DNA of 64,000 nt from an uncultured Flavobacteriales bacterium (GTDB lineage: Bacteria; Bacteroidota; Bacteroidia; Flavobacteriales_F; PHOS-HE28): the NCBI GenBank assembly GCA_937872175.1, contig CALMPI010000050.1:1-64000 (forward strand). Direction: 5' to 3'. A program made the translations under genes and the position numbers. Positions 1 through 8,629 of this stretch are shown here, one piece after another; the first letter of the stretch is position 1; each line of letters starts with the position of its first letter. The notes beneath the pieces are model-generated. The model did not search any database. It was given only the letters and a program-made list of their open reading frames with translations, and was not told the origin of the DNA.

Positions 1-107
1 AGCAGGGGCAGGGGCAGGAGCAGGGGCAGGGGCGGGGGCAGGGGCAGGAGCCGGGGCAGGAGCAAGGGCAGGAGCAGGGGCAGGGGCAAGGGCAGGAGCA
101 GGAGCAT
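1..107. repeat. GGGGCA/GGAGCA hexamer microsatellite
   Basis: The first 107 bases are a degenerate tandem array of the hexamers GGGGCA, GGAGCA and GGGGCG, interrupted rarely (CAAGGG, GCCGGG). On the minus strand it would read as Leu/Pro codons after an ATG at 107, or as Ala/Pro in another frame. The array runs off the left edge. The same hexamer type occurs inside dapB (60132-60197), where it is translated as Ala-Pro. Bases 108-170 hold nothing I recognise. Confidence 0.85.
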
Positions 108-170
108 GCAGGGGCGATGCGGCCGGAGGCCTGCGGCTGGTGGCTGGAGGCCTGTGTGGAAAGCTCCTGC

Positions 171-701
171 TCAGTCCTCGGCGGCGCGGCCGAGACGGTC
201 GTCCAGCACGGCGCGCAGGTCGTTCAGCAGGGCGGCCTTGTAGGGGTCGGCCTCGGTAGCGGAGGCGTTGCGCAGGCGCGTCACCGAGGTGCGGGCCGCC
301 CGCTCGGGCCACAGCTCCTGGTTCTCCACCACGGTGAGGCACTCGAAGCACTCTTCCGACGTGCCGCTGATGGCCACGCCCACGAGCACCTCCAGGTGGT
401 CGCGCACGTCGAGCCCGGCGTTCCACAGGGCCGACAGCACCGCCGGGCGCACGCCCGCCAGCGTGGGCTCGTCCAGCGCCGCAATGAGCTCCGCAGCCGC
501 ACCGGGAACCTTCACCTGGTTCAACAGGCTGGTGATGCGCTGGCGCACGCCCTGGTCCCGCGCGCCGGCAAGGGCATGCAGCAGAGGGCGGATGGCGCGC
601 ACATCGCCGCGGGACTCCACGGCCGCGAGGGCCCCGAGCACCTTCGCATCGTCGGCGCTCAGCAGCGCGGCGAACACCGCTTCCATCGCAGGCTTCGACA
701 T
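171..701 (-). CDS. HEAT-repeat-like helical protein
   Basis: A protein of about 176 residues built from alpha-helical repeats of roughly 30 residues, with helices such as VRAIRPLLHAL, AAAELIAALDE and LAGVRPAVLSAL. This is typical of HEAT-type scaffolds that bind partner proteins. No catalytic motif, signal peptide or membrane segment is visible, so it should be cytoplasmic. The ATG at 701 lies 4 nt beyond the stop of the desaturase gene, so the two are probably co-transcribed and translationally coupled; the frame stays open upstream but with out-of-character composition. The functional link to the desaturase is unknown. Confidence 0.75.
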   Translation of the reverse strand: MSKPAMEAVFAALLSADDAKVLGALAAVESRGDVRAIRPLLHALAGARDQGVRQRITSLLNQVKVPGAAAELIAALDEPTLAGVRPAVLSALWNAGLDVRDHLEVLVGVAISGTSEECFECLTVVENQELWPERAARTSVTRLRNASATEADPYKAALLNDLRAVLDDRLGRAAED

Positions 702-705
702 GGTG

Positions 706-1848
706 CTAGGCGGCCACCAGCTGGCTCGCGAAGGGGATGGGGCGTGTGCGGCCCCGCAGCATCTCGGCCACCTCGGCATCCGTGCGGTAGCGCCCGTGCA
801 GGTCCACATAATGCTTCGCCAGCAGGTCGTAGCGCTTGGCCATCAGCCAGAAGAAGACGTGCAGGAAGTGGATGCCGTCGAACACGATCGCATCCCGCTC
901 CGCATACTGCGCCAGCGTTTTCTGGAAGTACGTGGGATGCTCCGTCCAGTGCATGCTGGGCTTGATGTGGTGGCTGATGTGGTATCCATCGTTCCAGCAC
1001 TTGTGGTTGTACTTCGTGTTGATGCAGGTGATGCTGTTCCAGTAGCTGTTGGCGGGGTCCTCGGCGCGCAGGAAGGCGTGCTGCGCCCAGTTGCCCATCA
1101 TGGCCACCATGCGGAACAGCACGAAGGGGATGATGAAGACCACCACCGTGGCGGGCCAGTTCACGAAGCAGAGGGCCGTGCAGAAGGCGATGAAGAGCAG
1201 CTCGCCCCGCACCGCACGGTACAGCAGTCGCTTGCGCTTCTTCATGAAGAAGTAGGCCGCCAGGTGGTAGATGCCTGCGAAGAGGAAGCGGCCGAAGTAG
1301 TGGGAGAACCCGCGGACGGAGTCGCGGCGGTACGGCATGGTGGTGCTGTCGTCGTCCTCGAGGTTGTTCTCCGCATGGTGCATGCCCACGTGGTGCGCGA
1401 AGTAGGTCTCCGGCGAGTGACCGAAGAAGGGCGCCAGCACCCAGGGGATGTAGTGGTTGAGGAACTCGTATTCCTTCTTGAAGAGCGGCCGGTGGCTGGT
1501 GCAGTGCAGCATCAGGCCGAAGGGGCCCTTGAACGTGACGTTGTTGACGTACTGGTAGGCCACCGCCACCAGCACCCACCACCAACCCGTGACGAAGGGC
1601 AGGTACAGCAGCACGCCCAGGGGGATCAGCGAGAAGGTGATCTTCAGCGAGAGGTGGATGAAGGGGAGGTCCCGCTCATCGCGGATGTAGCGCAGGAAGA
1701 AGCGGTCCAGGGCGTTCCAGGACGCCGGTGCGGTGTACGTGGGGTCGGTGATCGGTCCAAGCTTGACCATCGGACCCGGCAGGCCGCTGGTGCGGTGCGC
1801 CGGAGCGTCGCGAAGGTCGGCATCGAAGGGCGTGCGCCCAAATGACAA
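706..1848 (-). CDS. membrane fatty acid desaturase family protein
   Basis: A 380-residue integral membrane di-iron enzyme of the fatty acid desaturase/hydroxylase superfamily. The histidine clusters are visible: HHVGMHH at about residues 152-158, WAQH near 256, and YHISHH with H300 in the last cluster. Hydrophobic segments lie at about 70-105, 185-205 and 218-250. The family inserts double bonds or hydroxyls into acyl chains or related lipids using O2; the substrate cannot be told from sequence. First gene of a two-gene unit with the HEAT protein. No TAnnTTTG promoter is obvious before the ATG. The internal Met27 is a possible alternative start. Confidence 0.85.
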   Translation of the reverse strand: MSFGRTPFDADLRDAPAHRTSGLPGPMVKLGPITDPTYTAPASWNALDRFFLRYIRDERDLPFIHLSLKITFSLIPLGVLLYLPFVTGWWWVLVAVAYQYVNNVTFKGPFGLMLHCTSHRPLFKKEYEFLNHYIPWVLAPFFGHSPETYFAHHVGMHHAENNLEDDDSTTMPYRRDSVRGFSHYFGRFLFAGIYHLAAYFFMKKRKRLLYRAVRGELLFIAFCTALCFVNWPATVVVFIIPFVLFRMVAMMGNWAQHAFLRAEDPANSYWNSITCINTKYNHKCWNDGYHISHHIKPSMHWTEHPTYFQKTLAQYAERDAIVFDGIHFLHVFFWLMAKRYDLLAKHYVDLHGRYRTDAEVAEMLRGRTRPIPFASQLVAA

Positions 1849-1870
1849 CGCGCAGGCGGGCCTTGGAATG

Positions 1871-1900
1871 GAAAAGCCCCCATCGTCTGGGGCCTTTCTT
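1871..1900 (-). terminator. Rho-independent terminator
   Basis: An AAGGCCCC/GGGGGCTT hairpin with a 7-nt loop, followed on the minus strand by CTTTTCC, 20 nt after the stop of the outer membrane protein gene ending at 1920. On the plus strand the same stem ends in CTTTCTT, so it may work in both directions. Confidence 0.8.
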
Positions 1901-1919
1901 CACACGGTCGAGGGCGCGG

Positions 1920-2939
1920 TCACAGGCTGACGAAGCTGCGGCGGCCCGGCTTGCGCTTGAACTTGTAGCTCACTTCCACGCTGAAGTAGCTGATGCCGTC
2001 GGGCAGCTGCGGATTGCCACGCGGGCTGGTCTTCGGGTCGATGGTGCCGATCGTGCCCCAGCCCGTGGGGTCGCTGATGTAGCGCGCGAGCTCCTGCCTG
2101 GACGGGTCGCCGGGATAGGTCTGGTCGATCTCGTTCCACGTCGCATACCGGTCGCTCACGTCGTCCAGTTTGTCGGTGAAGAAGCTGATGTACGAGAACT
2201 CCAGGCCCAGGGAGATCTTGCGGGTGATCATGTAGCGCATGCCCATGCCCATGGGCACGCCGATGTGCCAGGGGCTCGTGCGCTCCAACGTGGTGCCTTC
2301 GCCGGCCGCGCTGTTGCCCTCGGTCACCCAGCTGTACAGGTCGGTCTCGTAAGTACCGTCCTGCTGGATGATCTGCGCCTGGTCCTCCGGGGTGTCGCGC
2401 GGCGCGTTGCGGATGGTGCCGTCCTCCCAATAGTGGTAGCGGTTGGCGATGTCCTGCGCCCCGTTGAACAGGTCGGCCTTCGGACGCCCGTAATACACGC
2501 CCACGCCGATGTAGAAGAAGGCGAAGAAGCGCTGCTTGAACAGGGGCTTGTACGGCTCGCGGTAGGCGTTCAGCACCAGGTGGGTGCTCAATCCGTACAG
2601 GTCCGTGCGGAAGTTGAGCCCGCGGCGGTAGTTGCGCAGGTCGATCCCGCTCATGCCGCCCACCGGATCGGCCTCGTTGTAGCCCACGCGGTTCCAGCTG
2701 AACCGCGCTTCCGTGGTGATGGCCCGGGTGACGTACCGCTTCTTGTTGTTGAGGAAATCGCGCACGGTGATGGCCATGCCCGGACGCGTGCTGCCCCATT
2801 GCACCGCGCCCTCCTCGTTGCCCAGGTCGCCGTAGTAGTTGGTGATGCCTTGGGACACGCCCACCTCCACGCTGCGCTGTGCGCTGATGGGGACGGACAC
2901 GGCAAGGAGAAGACCGAGCAGGGTAGGGTTCCGTGTCAT
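1920..2939 (-). CDS. DUF6089-like outer membrane beta-barrel protein
   Basis: A 339-residue exported protein. The N-terminal signal peptide ends at about residue 20 (PISAQ). After it comes the family-typical start EVGVSQGITNYYGDLG, then alternating amphipathic strands and a C-terminal strand YFSVEVSYKFKRK, as expected for an outer membrane barrel. Members of this Bacteroidota family are annotated DUF6089; the biochemical role is unknown. It has its own promoter candidate at 2959-2966 and a strong terminator downstream, so it is probably monocistronic. Confidence 0.75.
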   Translation of the reverse strand: MTRNPTLLGLLLAVSVPISAQRSVEVGVSQGITNYYGDLGNEEGAVQWGSTRPGMAITVRDFLNNKKRYVTRAITTEARFSWNRVGYNEADPVGGMSGIDLRNYRRGLNFRTDLYGLSTHLVLNAYREPYKPLFKQRFFAFFYIGVGVYYGRPKADLFNGAQDIANRYHYWEDGTIRNAPRDTPEDQAQIIQQDGTYETDLYSWVTEGNSAAGEGTTLERTSPWHIGVPMGMGMRYMITRKISLGLEFSYISFFTDKLDDVSDRYATWNEIDQTYPGDPSRQELARYISDPTGWGTIGTIDPKTSPRGNPQLPDGISYFSVEVSYKFKRKPGRRSFVSL

Positions 2940-2958
2940 GCCGGACGGATAGGGTGCA

Positions 2959-2966
2959 CCAAGTTA
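2959..2966 (-). promoter_or_regulatory. -7 promoter element (TAACTTGG)
   Basis: TAACTTGG on the minus strand, 19 nt before the ATG at 2939. It resembles the Bacteroidota TAnnTTTG element with T replaced by G at position 7, a variant seen repeatedly in this window. No clear -33 TTG element. Confidence 0.45.
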
Positions 2967-3014
2967 CATGGATTAGACGGGATCCCCGGCCGGGGTTGCC
3001 TGCCTGTGAAGAAC

Positions 3015-3683
3015 CTATCGCGGGCCGAAGAGGGCCGTGCCGATGCGCACCAGGGTGCTGCCCGCTGCCTGGGCCAGCTCGGCATCGCCGCTCATGCCCA
3101 TGCTCAACGTGTCGAAAAGGCCTGGCGACCGGGCGTCGCCACCGGCCACCGCGTCGAACAGCCGTTTGAGGCCCTCGAACTCACCGCGCACCTGGTCGCG
3201 GTCGTCCGTGTTGCTGGCCATGCCCATCAGCCCGCGCACCCGCAGGTGCGGCCATGCGGACCACGGCCAGCTCCGTACCGCTTCGTGCAGTTCGTCCGGT
3301 GACAGCCCGTGCTTGGTCTCTTCCTGTGCGACGTGCACCTGCAGCAGGATGTCGATGGTGCGGCCCACGGCGGCCGCGCGCTTGTCGATCTCCTCCGCCA
3401 GCCGCGCACTGTCCACCCCGTGGATCAGGTGCACCACGGGCACCACGTGCTTCACGTTGCTCCGCTGCAGGTGGCCGATGAAGTGCCATCGGATGTCGCC
3501 CGGCAGCTGCGGGGCCTTCTCGCGCAGTTCCTGGGGGTAGTTCTCACCGAAGTCGCGCTGCCCCAGCTCATAGAGGGCCCGGATCTCGTCCACCGTGCGC
3601 GTCTTGCTCACGGCCACCAGCGTCACTCCGGGCCGCAGGCCGGCCTTCACGGCGTGGAAGCGTTCGGCAAGGGTGGGGGCCAT
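3015..3683 (-). CDS. yggS: YggS family PLP homeostasis protein
   Basis: A 222-residue alanine racemase-fold protein of the YggS/PLPBP family, which binds pyridoxal phosphate and buffers its supply; it has no known catalytic activity. The PLP lysine is K27 in LVAVSKTR. Other family signatures are GENYPQELREK, WHFIGHLQRSN, VHGVDS-like IHGVDSARLA, GLMGM and LSMGMSGD with the terminal VRIGTALFG. Length is normal. It is last in the serC-serA-DUF1015-yggS operon, 9 nt after DUF1015, which fits since SerC is PLP-dependent. Confidence 0.93.
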   Translation of the reverse strand: MAPTLAERFHAVKAGLRPGVTLVAVSKTRTVDEIRALYELGQRDFGENYPQELREKAPQLPGDIRWHFIGHLQRSNVKHVVPVVHLIHGVDSARLAEEIDKRAAAVGRTIDILLQVHVAQEETKHGLSPDELHEAVRSWPWSAWPHLRVRGLMGMASNTDDRDQVRGEFEGLKRLFDAVAGGDARSPGLFDTLSMGMSGDAELAQAAGSTLVRIGTALFGPR

Positions 3684-3692
3684 GGACCGGGA

Positions 3693-4910
3693 TCAGACGT
3701 CCTCCAGGGAGTACACGGTGAGGCCGCTGCGGAGCTTCGGCTCGATGTAGGTGCTCTTGGGCGGCATGGTGCCGCCGCTGTCGGCCACGGCCTTCAGTTC
3801 CTCGAAGCTCACCGGCTGCAGATGGAACGCGGCCTCCATGGTACCGCCGTCCACCAGCTGTTCGAGCTCGGCGGTGCCGTGCGTGCCCGGCACAAAGTGG
3901 ATGTGCTGGTCGGTACGGAGGTCGTGGATGCCCAGGATGGGGCCGAGGACCAGCTCGCTCAGCCGCGCGGGGTCCAGGTGGTCGGCCGGTGCGGCCCCGG
4001 GGGGCGCGGGCGGCAGGTGCAGCGCATGCCAGCCGAGCTTGGTCCGCACGCAGACGATCCCGTGAGCGGTGCCGGGGCCGTCCACGCGTTCCACCCGACC
4101 CACCTGCTTCAGGGCCTGCAGGAAGGCTTCGGGGCTCAGGCCGTTCAAGGTGGTCACCGCCCGGTCGAAGTTGAAGAGGTGCAGGTGGGTGTGCGGCAGC
4201 ACATAGGCCAGGCACCAGGCCTTGGGGTCCACGTCGGTGGCGCCGCTCTGCTCGGCCAGCCGCGCGCTGCTGGCCAGGCGATGGTGGCCATCGGCGATGT
4301 ACAGGGCCGGCAGCGTGGCGAAGAGCTCCTGCACGGCGTGTCGCCAGGTGGGGTCGGCCACGGCCCACATGCGGTGACGTACGCCGTCGCCCGTCACAAA
4401 GTCGCTGTCCGGTGTTGTGCGCGTGATGGGCGACAGCAGGTACTCCAGCCCGCCATCGTCGGGAGCGGCCAGCAGCACGGGTTCGGCATTGATGCCGGTG
4501 GCGTCGAGGTAGTCGGTGAACAAGGCCTCGCGGGCGGTGAGGGTCTGCTCGTGCACCTTGATGAGGCCCTGCCGGTAGTCGGCCACGCTCACACCGGCGA
4601 TGAGTCCCAGGGAGGCCACGCCCCGGTTGGTCTGCTCGTACACGTAGAGGCAGGGCTCGGCATCGCGGCGCAGGTAGCCCAGGTCGCAGAAGGCCTTGAA
4701 CTTGAGCTGCACCCGGCGGTGGCGCTCGGCCCGGGGCAGGTGCGCGTCGCGGCCCTGATCGGGGTGGATGACGTGCAGGAAGGTGTAGGGGTTCCCGTCC
4801 AGCTTGGCCGCCAGCTGGTCGGGCGAGTAGGCCACATAGCTCCGGCTGCCCACGCGGTGCGCCTTCTCGGGGATGGGCCGCCAGGCCCGGAACGGACGCA
4901 GATGCAGCAT
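3693..4910 (-). CDS. DUF1015 family protein
   Basis: A 405-residue cytoplasmic protein of the DUF1015 family, recognised from FRAWRPIPEKAHRVGSRSY at the start, NPYTFLHVIHPD, YVYEQTNRG, IADGHHRLASS and a late GGTMPPKSTYIEPKLRSGL. The last motif is usual near the C-terminus. The biochemical function is not established. In Bacteroidota the gene commonly sits beside serA and serC, as here, which suggests a link to phosphoserine or glycerate metabolism. The ATG at 4910, 4 nt after the serA stop, is preferred to an in-frame ATG 7 codons upstream that lies inside serA. Confidence 0.9.
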   Translation of the reverse strand: MLHLRPFRAWRPIPEKAHRVGSRSYVAYSPDQLAAKLDGNPYTFLHVIHPDQGRDAHLPRAERHRRVQLKFKAFCDLGYLRRDAEPCLYVYEQTNRGVASLGLIAGVSVADYRQGLIKVHEQTLTAREALFTDYLDATGINAEPVLLAAPDDGGLEYLLSPITRTTPDSDFVTGDGVRHRMWAVADPTWRHAVQELFATLPALYIADGHHRLASSARLAEQSGATDVDPKAWCLAYVLPHTHLHLFNFDRAVTTLNGLSPEAFLQALKQVGRVERVDGPGTAHGIVCVRTKLGWHALHLPPAPPGAAPADHLDPARLSELVLGPILGIHDLRTDQHIHFVPGTHGTAELEQLVDGGTMEAAFHLQPVSFEELKAVADSGGTMPPKSTYIEPKLRSGLTVYSLEDV

Positions 4911-4914
4911 GGCC

Positions 4915-5883
4915 TCAGGCGACCTGCACACTGTCCCGCCAATGCAGGATCAGCTCGGCCAGCTCGGCGCCCACGCGTCCCTGGGCCTCGGCGGTGGCGG
5001 CGCCGATGTGCGGGCTCAAGCTGAACCGGGGTTCGTGCAGCAGGTCCTCCCGCGGCTCGGGCTCGTTGGTGAACACGTCCAGCGCGGCGCCCCGCACACG
5101 GCCCTCCCTCACCGCCGCCAGCAGGGCATCCTCGTCCACGCTTCCGCCCCGGGCGGTGTTCACGATCACCACGCCGGGCTTCACCCGCGCCAGTTCCGTG
5201 GCGCCCAACACCGGCTGTCCGTCCTTCTGGGCCGGCACATGGAGGCTGATCGCATCGGACTGGGCCAGCAGCTCGTCCATCGTCACCATCTTCACCGGCA
5301 CCCGCAGGGTCTGCCCACCGATCTCCATCTCGATGGCCTCCACCGTGGACCGATTGTCCACGTAGATCACCCGCATGCCGCAGCCCAGGGCGTAGCGGGC
5401 CGTCCACTGACCGATGCGGCCGAACCCGACGATGCCCAGCGTGCGGCCCCGCACTTCACCGCCCTTCTCACAGGCCTTCTTCAGCTCCTTGAACCGCTCG
5501 CGGCCCTCGGTCGGCATGCGCCGGTTGCCCTCGTGCAGGTTGCGCATCAATCCGAAGAGGTGCGCCATCACCAGCTCGGCCACAGAGATGGACGAGGATG
5601 CCGGCGTGTTGATCACCGGGATGCCCTTGGCCTTCGCGTGCGCCACGTCGATGTTGTCCAGTCCCACTCCGCCGCGTCCGATGAGCTTCAGCCCCGGACA
5701 GGCGTCGATGAGGTCCTGCCGCACCTTGGTGGCGCTGCGGACGAGCAGCACGTCCACCTTCTCCTCATTGAGGTAGGTGCGCAACCGGTCCTGGGGAACG
5801 TGGTCGGTGGTGACGGTGAAGCCTTCCTCCTGAAGGCGGCTCTTGGCGGCGGTGTCGATGCCGTCGTTGGCGTGGATGCGCAT
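4915..5883 (-). CDS. serA: D-3-phosphoglycerate dehydrogenase
   Basis: A 322-residue D-isomer-specific 2-hydroxyacid dehydrogenase that oxidises 3-phosphoglycerate with NAD, the first step of serine synthesis. The NAD-binding glycine motif is GIVGFGRIG. Catalytic elements are the Arg of VNTARGG, the Glu of FTNEPEPRED and the His of LSPHIGAAT. It is the short form without a C-terminal ACT domain, so classical serine feedback through ACT is not expected. ATG at 5883, 5 nt after the serC stop, starts MRIHANDGID; an extension further upstream would lie inside serC. Confidence 0.93.
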   Translation of the reverse strand: MRIHANDGIDTAAKSRLQEEGFTVTTDHVPQDRLRTYLNEEKVDVLLVRSATKVRQDLIDACPGLKLIGRGGVGLDNIDVAHAKAKGIPVINTPASSSISVAELVMAHLFGLMRNLHEGNRRMPTEGRERFKELKKACEKGGEVRGRTLGIVGFGRIGQWTARYALGCGMRVIYVDNRSTVEAIEMEIGGQTLRVPVKMVTMDELLAQSDAISLHVPAQKDGQPVLGATELARVKPGVVIVNTARGGSVDEDALLAAVREGRVRGAALDVFTNEPEPREDLLHEPRFSLSPHIGAATAEAQGRVGAELAELILHWRDSVQVA

Positions 5884-5888
5884 GTTCG

Positions 5889-6980
5889 TTATCCGTTCTT
5901 CTTCGCGAAATGGTCCATCACGTCCACCAGCACCTGCACGCTCTCGATCGGGAGCGCGTTGTACATGCTGGCGCGGTAGCCGCCCACGCTGCGATGCCCG
6001 CGCAGGCCGCTGATGCCCGCCTCCTTCCACAGCGCGTCGAACGCGGCCTCTTGCGACGGGTCGCCCAGCACGAACGTGGCGTTCATCATGCTGCGGTCCT
6101 CCACGGCCGTGGTGCCCTTGAACACCGGGGCCAGACGGTCGATGGCGCCGTACAGCAGGCCGGCCTTGGCGGCGTTGCGGCGCTCGATCCCGGCCACACC
6201 GCCCATCTTCTTCATCCACTCCAGGGTGAGCATGCTCACGTACACGGCGTACACCGGCGGGGTGTTGTACATGCTCTCCTTCGCCCCGTGGTTCTTCAGG
6301 TCGAGCATGGGGCTCAGCTTGCGGCCCGTGTGGCCGAGCTGTCCGGGGTCGAAGAGGTACACCGTGGCACCCGCCGGGCCCATGTTCTTCTGCGCACCGC
6401 CATAGATGAGGGCGAAGTCGGCCACGTTCACCGGCCGGCTGAAGATGTCGCTGCTCATGTCGCAGATCAACGGCACGGGGCTCTTCGGGAACTGCTTGAA
6501 CTGCGTGCCGAAGATGGTGTTGTTGCTGGTGAAGTGGAGGTGGTCCACGTCAGCCGGAACCTCGAAGCCCTTGGGGATGTAGCTGAAGTTCTTGTCCTCG
6601 CTGCTGGCCACCACCACCGTGTCGCCCACCAGCTTGCTCTCCTTGATGGCGCGCGAAGCCCACTCGCCGGTGTTGATGTAGGCCGCCTTGCCGCCCACCT
6701 TCATGTAGTTGAGCGGCACCATGTGGAAGCCAAGGCTGGCACCCCCGCCCAGGAACACGACCTGATAGTGGTCGGGCGCGCCGAGCAACTCCTTCACCAG
6801 CGCCTGTGCCTTGGCCATCACGGCCTCGAAGGGCTTGCTGCGGTGGCTGATCTCCAGGATGCTGAGCCCGCTGCCCTCGAAGTCGAGCACGGCCTGGGCG
6901 GCCTGTTCGAAGACCTCCTGCGGTAGGATGCAGGGGCCTGCGCTGTAGTTGTGGACCTTGGGTGTCACAGTGGTCTTCAT
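5889..6980 (-). CDS. serC: phosphoserine aminotransferase
   Basis: A 363-residue class V PLP aminotransferase that converts 3-phosphohydroxypyruvate and glutamate to phosphoserine. It begins with the family signature VHNYSAGPCILP. The PLP lysine is in IYGGAQKNMGPAG, and the conserved phosphate-binding region GLRGHRSVGGYRASMYNA lies near the C-terminus. Length is normal. First gene of the serine operon; the promoter candidate TAGCTTCG is at 7001-7008, 20 nt upstream. Confidence 0.95.
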   Translation of the reverse strand: MKTTVTPKVHNYSAGPCILPQEVFEQAAQAVLDFEGSGLSILEISHRSKPFEAVMAKAQALVKELLGAPDHYQVVFLGGGASLGFHMVPLNYMKVGGKAAYINTGEWASRAIKESKLVGDTVVVASSEDKNFSYIPKGFEVPADVDHLHFTSNNTIFGTQFKQFPKSPVPLICDMSSDIFSRPVNVADFALIYGGAQKNMGPAGATVYLFDPGQLGHTGRKLSPMLDLKNHGAKESMYNTPPVYAVYVSMLTLEWMKKMGGVAGIERRNAAKAGLLYGAIDRLAPVFKGTTAVEDRSMMNATFVLGDPSQEAAFDALWKEAGISGLRGHRSVGGYRASMYNALPIESVQVLVDVMDHFAKKNG

Positions 6981-7000
6981 GCGGTTCGGGGTCGGCGCCG

Positions 7001-7008
7001 CGAAGCTA
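7001..7008 (-). promoter_or_regulatory. -7 promoter element for the serine operon (TAGCTTCG)
   Basis: TAGCTTCG on the minus strand, 20 nt before the serC ATG at 6980. It is a TTCG variant of the Bacteroidota TAnnTTTG element. Confidence 0.5.
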
Positions 7009-7046
7009 GGGCCGCGCGGAGGAAACGCGACGGTCGCGCACGATCC

Positions 7047-8606
7047 TCACCACCGGACCACGCGCTCCAGCCAGCGCTGCCGTTCCCTGCTCAGCTCCAG
7101 CACGTAGAGCCCCGGAGGCAGATCGCCCAGATCCACGCGCAGCACCAGCTCGCCAGAGCCCGTCCTCAGCGTGGTCGAGCGCACAAGGCGTCCGCAAGCG
7201 TCCATCACCCGGAGCCCGGTCGGGGCAGGGCTTCCCGTCGGGAAGGTGATGTGCACCATCCCCGAGGTGGGGTTGGGGAAGACCGTCGGACCTGATGGTG
7301 CGGCCATCCGATCCCCGGTGCCCACCAACAGCGTGCTGTCCATCAGGATGTGCTCATCCCCGGGCCGATGGTCCGCCCAGATGAAGTAGCAGAGGAACAT
7401 CTCATCCTCCGTGGTGGGCCCCCGATACACGTTCTGCGGCGGGTTGTTCGGATTATCCGGATTGAAGATCGTGTTGTCGTACACACCCTCGCTCATCAGC
7501 ACGGTGCCCGCTGGGAGCACCTGCACGTGCTGGAAGGTGTAGTACATCTGCCAGTGGAAGTTCCATTGGGGGATGTCGACCAGGGGGATCGTATCGCCAC
7601 CAGGGATCACCGCCCACACCTTGTAGGATTTCCCCAAGCGGTGCATGTGGGGGCAGATCGAGAGGTACGACCGGTCGTTCGGCAGGGTCCTGACCTGGTG
7701 AAAGGTGCGGACGGTGTTCGCCGGGATCTCCAGCGGCCCATCGATCAGCACTGGTGGGGAATCGTTCAGGGTCCAGCCCACATGCACTGGCCGCACCGGT
7801 CCGGAACCTGTCGCGAAGCGCAGGTTCATCACCGTGCTGTCGGTGAGCCCGGCGCCGCCAGGTCCGTAATGGATCTCGATCACCAGGTCCGCTCCTGGCG
7901 GGATCGGGATGCCCCAATCGGGCGGGTACCGTAAGGGATTCCCGCCCGGCTGCCACGCGTTCATGTAGTAGCTGTACGTGGGCGATCCGGTGCTGGAGTT
8001 GAACCCCGGCAGGGGATCCTGGGCGTCCAGGGCCGCACTGGCACCGGTCGCGTCGTAGGAGATGTCCGCATGATGGACGATGGCATCGAGCCCGGGCATC
8101 ACTTCGATCCCGTTCACGTACACCGTGTCGGGAAAGTTGGTCGGTATGGCGAACCAGCGGTATTCGTCGCTGCTGTACTGCAGCGTATAGGGCTCGATCG
8201 CGACCACGTGGTGGATGGTGTCAAGGAGGGAACCACCGGGGGCGAAGACAGGAGGGTCGGGTTCAAGCAGGGGGTCACCGAAGGGGGCCCCGAACGCGAC
8301 CCAGTCCACGACGGCATCGATCTCCGCCTGCGTCAGCACGTTCTCGCCGGCGAAGTGCCGATACGCCGGATCGGCCGGCCAGGGCGGCATGTGCCGCGAG
8401 GTGACCGCCTGGGCGACCACGTTCCCGTTGTCGACCACGTCGCTGTAGCTCATGAGCGGGAACGGCCCGATCCCGCCGTCGTGATGGCAGGAGGTGCAGC
8501 GGGTGTAGATGATATTCGCGACATCCGGGCTCCACACGGGGTCCTGCGCATTGCCGATCACGCCGGCGAAGAGCAGGGGGGGGAGGGCTCCAGTGCGCCA
8601 CTGCAT
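7047..8606 (-). CDS. secreted copper type II monooxygenase-like protein with CxxCH motif and T9SS sorting domain
   Basis: A 519-residue exported protein with a signal peptide of about 21 residues (ending GNAQ). A single haem-binding CTSCHH motif lies near residue 37 in a cytochrome-c-like stretch. A region like the ascorbate-dependent peptidylglycine/dopamine hydroxylase fold follows, with candidate copper ligands in IVHHADISY, VIEIHYGPGG, CPHMHRLGKSY and a late TEDEMFLCYF, preceded by VYDNTIFNPDNP. A T9SS type A sorting domain (FPNPTSGMVHITFP to RWLERVVRW) ends the protein. It should act at the cell surface or outside; the substrate is unknown. ATG at 8606 lies 5 nt after TACCTTCG, so the message may be nearly leaderless. 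Confidence 0.82.
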   Translation of the reverse strand: MQWRTGALPPLLFAGVIGNAQDPVWSPDVANIIYTRCTSCHHDGGIGPFPLMSYSDVVDNGNVVAQAVTSRHMPPWPADPAYRHFAGENVLTQAEIDAVVDWVAFGAPFGDPLLEPDPPVFAPGGSLLDTIHHVVAIEPYTLQYSSDEYRWFAIPTNFPDTVYVNGIEVMPGLDAIVHHADISYDATGASAALDAQDPLPGFNSSTGSPTYSYYMNAWQPGGNPLRYPPDWGIPIPPGADLVIEIHYGPGGAGLTDSTVMNLRFATGSGPVRPVHVGWTLNDSPPVLIDGPLEIPANTVRTFHQVRTLPNDRSYLSICPHMHRLGKSYKVWAVIPGGDTIPLVDIPQWNFHWQMYYTFQHVQVLPAGTVLMSEGVYDNTIFNPDNPNNPPQNVYRGPTTEDEMFLCYFIWADHRPGDEHILMDSTLLVGTGDRMAAPSGPTVFPNPTSGMVHITFPTGSPAPTGLRVMDACGRLVRSTTLRTGSGELVLRVDLGDLPPGLYVLELSRERQRWLERVVRW

Positions 8607-8611
8607 GCACC

Positions 8612-8619
8612 CGAAGGTA
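8612..8619 (-). promoter_or_regulatory. -7 promoter element (TACCTTCG), leaderless type
   Basis: TACCTTCG on the minus strand with only 5 nt to the ATG at 8606. Transcription would start at or next to the start codon if the usual spacing holds. Confidence 0.5.
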
Positions 8620-8629
8620 ACGGCGCGCG

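Noticed and set aside
1-107. Leu/Pro-rich coding sequence starting at ATG 107 on the minus strand
   Set aside because: The run is pure hexamer repeat with no other support, and the neighbouring sequence outside is unseen.
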